Shown: positions 14,610 to 20,527 of the stretch, in pieces
Layout: every line of letters begins with the position of its first letter
How positions within the stretch are numbered: the first letter of the stretch is position 1
Source of the DNA: Planctomycetota bacterium
GTDB lineage: Bacteria; Planctomycetota; Phycisphaerae; UBA1845; Fen-1342
Assembly: GCA_030616465.1 (NCBI GenBank)
Contig: JAUWXH010000002.1
Location: 1 to 20,527, forward strand
DNA length: 20,527 bases
Reading direction: 5' to 3'
Program-made: the position numbers and the translations under genes
The notes under the pieces: generated by a model
What the model saw: only the letters and a program-made list of their open reading frames with translations
Told to the model about the DNA's origin: nothing
Database searches by the model: none

Positions 14610-16643
14610 CTACGGACAGCTCGCGCCCCAGTTGCCCAGCAGGATGCCGAGATCGGCGTGGTCGGTGAAACCATCGCAGTTCAGATCGCCTTCGGCGGAG
14701 TTGTGCCAGGCCGCCAGCAGGGTGCCCAGGTCGGAGTGGCCCACCACGCGATCACAGTCGAGATCGCCAGGGCAGGGCTGCGGGCCCGTGTCGCCGAATT
14801 CGTACGCGCCCATGTCCACGATCGGCGGACAGCGGCAGCCAGTATCCGGTGTGTTCGGATCGTCGAAGAAACGTCCCTCACCATCGAGGTCGAGCGGCGT
14901 GAATTCGTCCACGTCGCCATCGTCGTCGAGGTCGGCCCAATCACGAGGCACGGCCGCGTTGCAGCCGGCATCGATGCACGGTGAGCCGGGCAGAACCCGC
15001 ACGTCGTCATCCTCCGTGCCATAGATGTCGTCCGGGCCGTCGGGATCGACGAAGAGCGGATCGTCGCCGATGTTGCCGATGCCGCCCAAGTTGCCTGTCC
15101 AGCCCTCGATGCAGCAGTAATCCACAATCGGCGTGCCGAAGACCTGCGCCGATTCGCCGGTGCCCCCGTCGTCGCTATTGCCCCAGGCGATGCAGTTGGT
15201 CAGCCGGGTATCGGGCGTGGCCCACACGCCGCCGCATTCAGACGCCGTGTTGGCGGTGAATGTGCAGTTCGTCAGCGTTGGCACTCCTTCCTGTACGTAC
15301 GCGGCTCCGCCGGTCCCGGTGTCGCCTTCGGCCGCGTTTCCGATGAAGGCGCAGTTGGTCAGTGTCGCCGAGCCGAGGAAGAGGACCGCGCCGCCGGCGC
15401 TGGTCGGACCCACCATGTTGTTCGTGCGGTTGCCGATGAACGTGCAGTTGTAGACCCTCGTCTGGTCGCCGAACGAGGCCGCGCCCCCGGAGGCCTCGGC
15501 AGTCTTCACCTCACTGGTGCAGGAGTTCCCGATGAACAGGCAGTTGGCGACGACAACGTCGCCCTTAACCGAAAGACCCGCCGACGAGGCGTAGTTGTAC
15601 TTGTCCCACGAGTAGTTGGCGCAGGTCCAATTCTCCCGGAATGTGCAGTGCTCTATGGTCCCGTGACTTGAGCGGACCGCCATGCCCGCCCCCCAGGGGA
15701 TAAAGTGGTCGGTGCAGTAATTCCCGACAAACTCGCAGTCTCCGACATACAGGTCAGCGGCGGCGTAAGCGTAGACTCCGGCACCGGTGTTGTAAGCGTC
15801 GTTGGCGGTGAAACTACAGTTCATGAGCACCACGCTGTCGCACCGGAAGGCATAGATCGCACCGGCGACGACAGCGTGGTTTCCGGTTAGAGCGCAATCC
15901 TCGAGCCATAGTGGATCGGCGTGTCCAGCGCGGACGCCCCCTCCAGTCGTTGCCCGGTTGTCGCGAATGGTGCAGCCTGAGAACGTAATACTGCCGCGTA
16001 TCACACGTGCGCCGCCACCCCCGGAGATGCCTGCCCTGTTTGCGACGATTGCGCAGTCTGCTAGCGCTACGGTGGCGTCCCGGCAATACAGGCCACCACC
16101 CTGTTGATGGTCAGATACTTCTCCGGTCGCGCTACCGGCGGTGACTGTGCAACCGTCCAGCATCACTATCGCATCGGCATCAATTGCCGTGAGGACGTGG
16201 TAGCTATTCTCGTCGTAGTTCTCGAAGTCGGGGCCGTCGTTGCCGGCCAGGTCGCCGCTGAGGATGGTTTCGTACAGCTCAATGTCGCGCTGGTCGGGGT
16301 CGGGCTCGGTGATGCCGGCGTAGCCGCCTGTGAGGGCGACGCCGCCGATGAGCTGGAATGTGGCTTCGCGGTCGCCGGGGGTGACGTTGCCGGCTTCGTC
16401 CTGGTCCGGCTTGTAGGTGCCTTGGGCGACGCGGATTTCGGTGATGCTCGGGTCACCGGCAGCCGTGTACAGCGCGTCCTGGAGATATTTGAACGGCGTG
16501 TCCCAGTTCAGCCCGTCACCGCCCAGCGGGGCATCGTCGTCCACGTACAAGATCTGGGCCTCAACCGTGGCCGAGCAGATTGCAGCTACGAGCGTGATCA
16601 ACAGAGCTGACGGCCCCGAGCACCTTACGTGATGCCTGCACAT
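14610..16643 (-). CDS. Secreted right-handed beta-helix protein with C-terminal dockerin
   Basis: This 677-aa secreted protein starts with a signal peptide of about 30 residues ending ATVEAQ. A planctomycete-style opening follows (ILYVDDDAPLGGDGLNWDTP, then FKYLQDAL and VAQGTYKPD). Residues about 100-520 are parallel beta-helix rungs with repeated NCTF/NCAF-type turns such as LTNCAFIGNAA and LTNCTFTANTASECGG. A calcium-rich linker (DDDGDVDEFTPLDLDGEG) leads to a dockerin-like pair at about 623-677 with two EF-loop repeats (GDLDCDRVVGHSDLGTLL and GDLNCDGFTDHADLGILL). The fold is shared by pectate lyases and cell-surface adhesins, but I see no catalytic motif, so substrate and activity are unknown. 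GGAGG six bases before the ATG and the promoter upstream fix the start. Confidence 0.88.
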   Translation of the reverse strand: MCRHHVRCSGPSALLITLVAAICSATVEAQILYVDDDAPLGGDGLNWDTPFKYLQDALYTAAGDPSITEIRVAQGTYKPDQDEAGNVTPGDREATFQLIGGVALTGGYAGITEPDPDQRDIELYETILSGDLAGNDGPDFENYDENSYHVLTAIDADAIVMLDGCTVTAGSATGEVSDHQQGGGLYCRDATVALADCAIVANRAGISGGGGARVIRGSITFSGCTIRDNRATTGGGVRAGHADPLWLEDCALTGNHAVVAGAIYAFRCDSVVLMNCSFTANDAYNTGAGVYAYAAADLYVGDCEFVGNYCTDHFIPWGAGMAVRSSHGTIEHCTFRENWTCANYSWDKYNYASSAGLSVKGDVVVANCLFIGNSCTSEVKTAEASGGAASFGDQTRVYNCTFIGNRTNNMVGPTSAGGAVLFLGSATLTNCAFIGNAAEGDTGTGGAAYVQEGVPTLTNCTFTANTASECGGVWATPDTRLTNCIAWGNSDDGGTGESAQVFGTPIVDYCCIEGWTGNLGGIGNIGDDPLFVDPDGPDDIYGTEDDDVRVLPGSPCIDAGCNAAVPRDWADLDDDGDVDEFTPLDLDGEGRFFDDPNTPDTGCRCPPIVDMGAYEFGDTGPQPCPGDLDCDRVVGHSDLGTLLAAWHNSAEGDLNCDGFTDHADLGILLGNWGASCP

Positions 16644-16672
16644 TGCCTTCCTCCATTTAGATGTGGCACCTG

Positions 16673-16681
16673 ATTATATCA
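16673..16681 (-). promoter_or_regulatory. Extended -10 promoter of the beta-helix gene
   Basis: On the minus strand TGATATAAT gives a perfect TATAAT (16678-16673) with the TGn extension. There is no good -35 at 17 bases, as is allowed for extended -10 promoters. Transcription would begin near 16665, about 22 bases before the ATG, leaving room for the strong GGAGG ribosome binding site. Confidence 0.65.
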
Positions 16682-16768
16682 AACCTGGAAGGACAATCCT
16701 ACCGGACTGTGAGCGTGTGGAGCCTTTGCTCGCTGGGATGCCAGGTGTTCAGGCGGGGCGGCACACAA

Positions 16769-17812
16769 TTATAGGATCAGCATCGCGTCGCCGTAGCTGT
16801 AGAAGCGGTAGCGCCGTTCGACGGCCTCACGATACGCGGCGCGGATTTGCTCCGGTGTTGCGAACGCCATGACCAGCGCCAGGAGTGTGGTGCCCGGCAG
16901 GTGGAAGTTGGTCAGCAGATGATCCACGTTGCGGAAGCGATAGGGGGGGTAAATGAACAGGTCGGTCCACCCTCCGGCGGCTACACCGTTAGCGGGCCCT
17001 GCCTGCCGATCGAGTTCCAGCGATTCCAGCACGCGGGCCGAGGTCGTACCGACCGCCACGATGCGACCGCCCGCCGCCCGCGTCGCCCGGATTGCCGCCG
17101 CGGCCTGTTGGCTGACTTCGAACCACTCGGCGTGCATGTGGTGCTGACGGAGATCCTCGACGTCGATCGGCGCGAACGTGCCCACGCCGACGTGCAGCGT
17201 CACGTCTGCCCGCCGCACGCCCGTTTCCCGTAAGCGGTCGAGCAGTTCCGGCGTGAAGTGCAGGCCCGCGGTCGGGGCGGCGACGGCCCCCGCCCGCCGC
17301 GCGTAAACAGTCTGATATCGCTCCGCGTCAGACGCGTCGGGCCCCGGGTCCCGCTGAATGTACGGTGGTAGGGGGGTCTGGCCGATTCGCCGCAGCAGTT
17401 CCAGCGGCGGAACGGGCGGTTCGGGCCGCAGCGACCACTCGCCCCGCTCGTGCCGCTCGCAGAGTACGAATTCCGTTTCGTCCGCCTCGCAGCGCAGCCG
17501 CTCGCCGACCTTCAGGCGCGCCGACGGCTTGAGCAGCACCCGCCAGGTGTCGCGCTGCTCGTGCAGGAACAACCCTTCGATCTTCCCGCCGCTCGGTCGT
17601 CGGCAGAAAAAGCGGGCCGGGATGACACGCGTGTCGTTGAGGACCAGGTAATCGCCGGGGTGCAGGTAATCGCCGATGTCGCGAAAGACGCGGTGCGCGA
17701 TGCGTCCGCCAGCCCGGTCGAGCACGAGCAGGCGCGCCGCATCGCGTGGCTCGGCCGGTCGCTGGGCGATCAGTTCGCGCGGCAGGTCGTACTGCAATTC
17801 GGACAGACGCAC
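16769..17812 (-). CDS. queA: S-adenosylmethionine:tRNA ribosyltransferase-isomerase (queuosine synthesis)
   Basis: QueA moves the ribosyl part of S-adenosylmethionine onto preQ1 at the tRNA wobble base, giving epoxyqueuosine. I place the start at the GTG 17812 because the family begins at this point (VRLSELQYDLPRELIAQRP); the frame extends to 17950 but those 46 residues are Arg/Cys-rich and non-homologous. The 347-aa product matches the usual length of 340-356. Family blocks in order are RDAARLLVLDR, DYLVLNDTRVIPARF, TAGLHFTPELLDRL, HVGVGTFAPIDVEDLRQH, HMHAEWFEV, VGTTSARVLESL, TDLFIYPPYRF, VDHLLTNFHLPGTTLLALV and YGDAMLIL at the end. It is divergent from the next gene by 119 bases and is probably monocistronic. 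No other queuosine gene is visible. Confidence 0.96.
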   Translation of the reverse strand: MRLSELQYDLPRELIAQRPAEPRDAARLLVLDRAGGRIAHRVFRDIGDYLHPGDYLVLNDTRVIPARFFCRRPSGGKIEGLFLHEQRDTWRVLLKPSARLKVGERLRCEADETEFVLCERHERGEWSLRPEPPVPPLELLRRIGQTPLPPYIQRDPGPDASDAERYQTVYARRAGAVAAPTAGLHFTPELLDRLRETGVRRADVTLHVGVGTFAPIDVEDLRQHHMHAEWFEVSQQAAAAIRATRAAGGRIVAVGTTSARVLESLELDRQAGPANGVAAGGWTDLFIYPPYRFRNVDHLLTNFHLPGTTLLALVMAFATPEQIRAAYREAVERRYRFYSYGDAMLIL

Positions 17813-17875
17813 GCTACTCGTCCCGGTTCGACATTCGCGGCAAAGTTGTAACGGCGATGGCCGCAATCTCTCCGG

Positions 17876-17881
17876 TACAAT
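17876..17881 (+). promoter_or_regulatory. Possible -10 box upstream of the zinc-ribbon gene
   Basis: TACAAT (five of six consensus bases) stands 50 bases before the ATG at 17932 in the divergent queA spacer. I see no good -35 at the right distance (TTGTAA at 17846-17851 is too far), so this is weak. No promoter for queA on the other strand could be placed. Confidence 0.35.
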
Positions 17882-17931
17882 ACGGCAGCCGCCGCCGGGG
17901 CGACAACGATCGGCACCGAGAGCGGAGCACG

Positions 17932-19023
17932 ATGGACCAGTCGCAGACATTCTATGTTCGCGGGCGATGTGCGTGCGGCAAACGCTACCGCATTCGCAAC
18001 GCGCAGCGTGGTGTGGTCGTGACCTGCCCCGCCTGCGGCCGAGCCATCCCGGTCACCGAGGCCGACATCCGCACGGCGTTGGCCGGCGAACGCCTCATCC
18101 CCGTGCAGGAGGACGACCCCGGGATGAAGGAAGCGCTCCTGATCGATCCCGGCGAGCTCAGCTTGGCCTCGGACGGCAGCCGACCGGGACTGACCGGCGG
18201 GACGGCCCCGCAACACGAAGAGGCTGCGCTGCTAGGCGGGTTGCGTGAGCGACCGCTGGCAGACTTCGACGCGGGCTCGGCGGACGCCGCGGCGCCTGAG
18301 GGACGCCGAGCACGCGACCCATCGCGCCCCCGGGGCTTCCTCGCCGACCTGATTGCCAGCTTCTACTTCGCCGGCAAGATGGGCAACGCACTGAACGTGC
18401 TGGCCATCGCGGCGGGCTGCACGTTGGTCTGGCTGGTGGGCGCCATTCTTCCCGGACCGCTGGGCTTGATCGCGATCATACTTGCCACGCTGGTCCTGTT
18501 GTACGTCGTGCAGTTCTACTGGTCGGTCCTGACGCACACGGCCGGCGGCGAGGACGAGTTGTCCTGGTTCGACGCCGACTGGGACCTCTGGGACGACGCC
18601 TTCAAGCCGCTGATTTGGCTGGCGGCCATCAGCGGGCTGTGTTCTCTCCCGGCTTTCGGGCTGTACTGGTACCTGCCGGCCGCCTACCCCTGGAAGAGCT
18701 ACGTCGTCTTGGGAGGGTTGATTGCCGGGTGGTTTTTCTGGCCGGTGGCCGTGATGTCGGTGGCCCTGGGGAACACATTGCTGTTCGTGCGGCCCGACTG
18801 GCTGGTGCGCTGTGCCCTGGGCATCGGGCCGGTCTACCTGCTGGCCTGGCTGCTGGTGATGACCGTTTTGGTCGGCTGGACGGCCCTGTACCGCTTCCAC
18901 GCGGGGCTGGCGGGGTTGCCGCCGGTCCGCCTGGCGGTCTCGCTCTACCTCGGCTACGTGCTGTTCCGCATGTTGGGGCTGCTCTTCCGCCACTTTCGCG
19001 GACGGTTCCCGTGGAAGTTCTGA
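17932..19023 (+). CDS. Zinc-ribbon polytopic membrane protein, function unknown
   Basis: The ATG at 17932 follows a GGAG at six bases. The frame stays open back to 17746, but that part overlaps queA and lacks family features. The 363-aa product starts with a short zinc ribbon: CACGKRYR at 13-20 and CPACGR at 32-37 (C13, C15, C32, C35). A polar linker of about 100 residues (45-140) follows, then about six hydrophobic segments between 153 and 352, with the acidic loop GGEDELSWFDADWDLWDD between the second and third. Ribbon-plus-membrane proteins of this shape are common in planctomycetes but uncharacterised. I cannot assign a function. A sensor or membrane-organising role would be speculation. 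Confidence 0.85.
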   Translation: MDQSQTFYVRGRCACGKRYRIRNAQRGVVVTCPACGRAIPVTEADIRTALAGERLIPVQEDDPGMKEALLIDPGELSLASDGSRPGLTGGTAPQHEEAALLGGLRERPLADFDAGSADAAAPEGRRARDPSRPRGFLADLIASFYFAGKMGNALNVLAIAAGCTLVWLVGAILPGPLGLIAIILATLVLLYVVQFYWSVLTHTAGGEDELSWFDADWDLWDDAFKPLIWLAAISGLCSLPAFGLYWYLPAAYPWKSYVVLGGLIAGWFFWPVAVMSVALGNTLLFVRPDWLVRCALGIGPVYLLAWLLVMTVLVGWTALYRFHAGLAGLPPVRLAVSLYLGYVLFRMLGLLFRHFRGRFPWKF

Positions 19024-19109
19024 ATCACGCCGCCCGACCAGCCGGGGCCCAGGGGCATTGCTGCATGTGCAATTGGCCTCCAGAAATGGTTTCGGGCATG
19101 CCGAAAAGC

Positions 19110-19137
19110 TTGGCGCGGGCGCGCCGCGTGCTATAGT
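19110..19137 (+). promoter_or_regulatory. Promoter of the alanine racemase gene
   Basis: TTGGCG (19110-19115) and TATAGT (19132-19137) are separated by 16 bases, with a TGC extension just before the -10. The transcription start would be near 19144, about 30 bases before the ATG. An AAGGAGG lies in this leader at 19152-19158, 15 bases before the ATG, which is further than usual. Confidence 0.65.
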
Positions 19138-19173
19138 GACGGCGGGTGGACAAGGAGGTCTGCTGGTAGGGTC

Positions 19174-20211
19174 ATGCGTTCCAGGCACGTCAATGTTTGC
19201 GTCAACCTCGATCAGGTTCGAACCTCCGCCGAGCGCATCCGCGCGACAACGGGCGTTCCGCTGATCGCCGTCGTCAAGGCCGATGCGTACGGGCTGGGCG
19301 CGGTGCGCGTGGCCGACGCGCTCGCCGCCGTGGCCGACGAATTCGCCTATTTCTCGATCCACGAAGCCCAGGAGGTCGGCCGCCCGGGCCTGGTGCTGGG
19401 ACTCCCGGAGGGCGACCCGGCCCATTACCGCGAGCTGAAGCTGCGCCCCAGCATCACCAATCGTCGCGAGGCGGAGAAGTTTGCCGGCATGCCGGCGGCA
19501 ATCAACGTGGACACCGGCATGCAGCGTTTCGGCTGTTCTGCGGACGAGTTGGACGAGCTGCGCCGCCGCTGCGACGCCGACGAGGCCTACACGCACGCCT
19601 TTGATCTGCGGTGTGTCGAGCGTTTGCAGGGGATCTGCGGTGGGCGGGTCTCGAAGATTCTCGCTGCCGCCAGTTCTCTGCTGGGTTATCCGCAGGCCTG
19701 GTTGGATGCGGTGCGGCCCGGGGTGGCGTTGTACCGCGGTGCGGTGCGGGTCAGCGCGCGACTGGTCGCGGTACGCCAAACGCGCGGGCACATCGGCTAC
19801 AGCGGGTTTGAATGCCCGTGGGTCGGGATCCTGCTGGCCGGATACGGTCATAACCTGCGGCCCGCCCCGCTGGTCATCAACGGGCGACGCCAACGGCTTC
19901 TGGAAGTCGGGATGAACACGTCGTTTGTCAGCGTGGATCCGGCGGACCGTCCGGGCGACGAAGCCGTCCTGCTCGGGGACGGGCTGACGGAGGCCGAGCT
20001 GGCCCAGCACTTCCAGACGCGTGAGCACGAGATTCTGTGCCGCTACACCTCGATGGGAGTTCGCAGCTACGAGCCGGCTGCGTCGGAAGATGTGGCGGCC
20101 GGGCTCTGTCCCGGTGGTAGTGACGCCAAAACACCCCTGAAGCCCACGCCGGTTGCTACAGATTCTCCCGGTACCACGAAATCGACCGTCGCAAGCCTTC
20201 CGCAAACATGA
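19174..20211 (+). CDS. alr: Divergent alanine racemase (PLP-dependent)
   Basis: Alanine racemase interconverts L- and D-alanine for peptidoglycan. The 345-aa protein has the PLP lysine in AVVKADAYGLGA (K35), DTGMQRFG at 113-120, VRPGVALYRG at 180-189 (R181 for the PLP ring nitrogen), the catalytic Tyr in GHIGYSGF (Y209), the GYGHNLRP element at 223-230 and the closing TSMGVRSYEP. Several normally strict positions differ. The usual GYADG is GYGHN, and the MDQ triplet is MNT (247-249). The middle of the barrel is somewhat shortened. About 40 low-complexity residues follow the family end and overlap the convergent epimerase gene. A related PLP-barrel racemase of other specificity is possible. 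There is a clear upstream promoter but the AAGGAGG sits 15 bases from the ATG. Confidence 0.78.
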   Translation: MRSRHVNVCVNLDQVRTSAERIRATTGVPLIAVVKADAYGLGAVRVADALAAVADEFAYFSIHEAQEVGRPGLVLGLPEGDPAHYRELKLRPSITNRREAEKFAGMPAAINVDTGMQRFGCSADELDELRRRCDADEAYTHAFDLRCVERLQGICGGRVSKILAAASSLLGYPQAWLDAVRPGVALYRGAVRVSARLVAVRQTRGHIGYSGFECPWVGILLAGYGHNLRPAPLVINGRRQRLLEVGMNTSFVSVDPADRPGDEAVLLGDGLTEAELAQHFQTREHEILCRYTSMGVRSYEPAASEDVAAGLCPGGSDAKTPLKPTPVATDSPGTTKSTVASLPQT

Positions 20212-20527
20212 CCTGCGGCTCATAGCCGAGCACCTGTTGGGCGGCCGACAGATCCGCCAGGCTGTGGCGCACGTCGCCCGGCCGCGGATCGGTGTATTCC
20301 GCTTCGATCCGGGTCCCGAGCAGCTCGTTGATGACCGCGATGATCTGGTTCAGCGTCGTACGCTCTCCGCAGGCGATGTTGACCGCCTCGCCGCTGAGTT
20401 TCTCGGCCTTCAGTGCCAGCAGGTTCGCCTGCACCACGTTATCCACGTAGCAGAAATCCCGCGAGTGCTCCCCGTCGCCGAACACGATCGGACGCTGCCT
20501 CTGCAACATTCGGCTAACGAAGGCGGG
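20156..20527 (-). CDS. NAD-dependent sugar epimerase/dehydratase, N-terminal part outside the window
   Basis: This is the C-terminal 123 residues of an extended short-chain dehydrogenase that acts on nucleotide sugars. The frame is open to the right edge (PAFVSRML precedes the internal ATG at 20509). Family marks are IVFGDGEHSRDFCYVDNVV, the substrate-binding NIACGERTTLNQII, and the late TDPRPGDVRHSLADLSAA block followed by LGYEPQ and ISWYREN. This pattern is closest to UDP-glucose/UDP-GlcNAc 4-epimerases of the GalE/WbpP group, but the YxxxK catalytic site lies outside the window, so specificity is open. Such enzymes supply sugars for surface polysaccharide. The stop at 20156 lies inside the racemase gene, giving a 56-base tail-to-tail overlap. 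Confidence 0.88.
   Translation of the reverse strand, partial: PAFVSRMLQRQRPIVFGDGEHSRDFCYVDNVVQANLLALKAEKLSGEAVNIACGERTTLNQIIAVINELLGTRIEAEYTDPRPGDVRHSLADLSAAQQVLGYEPQVMFAEGLRRSISWYRENL

Noticed and set aside
14232..14984. 250-codon + strand ORF with a GRSSDFRARGG-like start
   Set aside because: Its first half is the antisense translation of the cobalamin riboswitch, a familiar false gene in GC-rich genomes, and the rest is a shadow of the beta-helix gene.
15280..15920. Tandem DNA repeat in the beta-helix gene
   Set aside because: The similarity is at the protein level (beta-helix rungs with NCTF/NCAF turns). The DNA copies are too diverged to call a sequence repeat or CRISPR-like array.
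18232..20223. 663-codon open frame on the minus strand
   Set aside because: It lies antisense to both the zinc-ribbon protein and alanine racemase, is rich in Arg, Gln and Pro, and shows no family motifs. It is a GC-driven shadow frame.

Overview
The window is GC-rich, tightly packed bacterial DNA. I infer Planctomycetota, probably a Phycisphaerae-like lineage. The reasons are a Type II secretion/type IV pilus hybrid in which PilM/N/O/P-like proteins stand beside GspE/F/G/D/H/I/J/K-type components, a secreted right-handed beta-helix protein with a C-terminal dockerin, oversized pseudopilins carrying extra beta-sandwich domains, and a zinc-ribbon membrane protein of a style common in that phylum. 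No 16S rRNA gene or other taxonomic marker is present, so this placement is inference.

Positions 1-6589 hold the inner-membrane half of the machine, all on +: gspE (5' end outside the window), gspF, pilM, pilN, pilO and a pilP/gspB-like gene. From pilM onward the genes join by 4-base ATGA overlaps. After a 211-base gap comes the major pseudopilin gene gspG, followed by a hairpin and a clear intrinsic terminator. Facing it on - (9728-6613) is a two-gene unit: a secretin and a TPR lipoprotein, overlapping by ATGA. After a 522-base divergent spacer, 10251-13886 (+) carries four minor pseudopilins (H, J, I, K type). The J-type protein is about 550 aa with two added beta-rich regions. The K-type protein ends in a CBM4_9-like carbohydrate-binding module. 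Together these predict a pseudopilus whose tip carries sugar-binding modules.

Positions 13887-14560 contain no convincing ordinary gene. They do contain a well-formed cobalamin (B12) riboswitch on -, with its own sigma70-type promoter and a P1 helix that can be traced by eye. No recognised B12-related gene lies downstream: there is only a possible 44-codon ORF, and then the pseudopilin operon in antisense. This is the most unusual feature of the window.

Upstream of the riboswitch on the same strand lies the beta-helix/dockerin protein (16643-14610), preceded by an extended -10 promoter and a strong ribosome binding site. The rest is housekeeping-like: queA (-), a divergent zinc-ribbon polytopic membrane protein (+), a divergent alanine racemase with its own promoter (+), and the C-terminal part of an NDP-sugar epimerase (-) that runs off the right edge and overlaps the racemase gene tail to tail.
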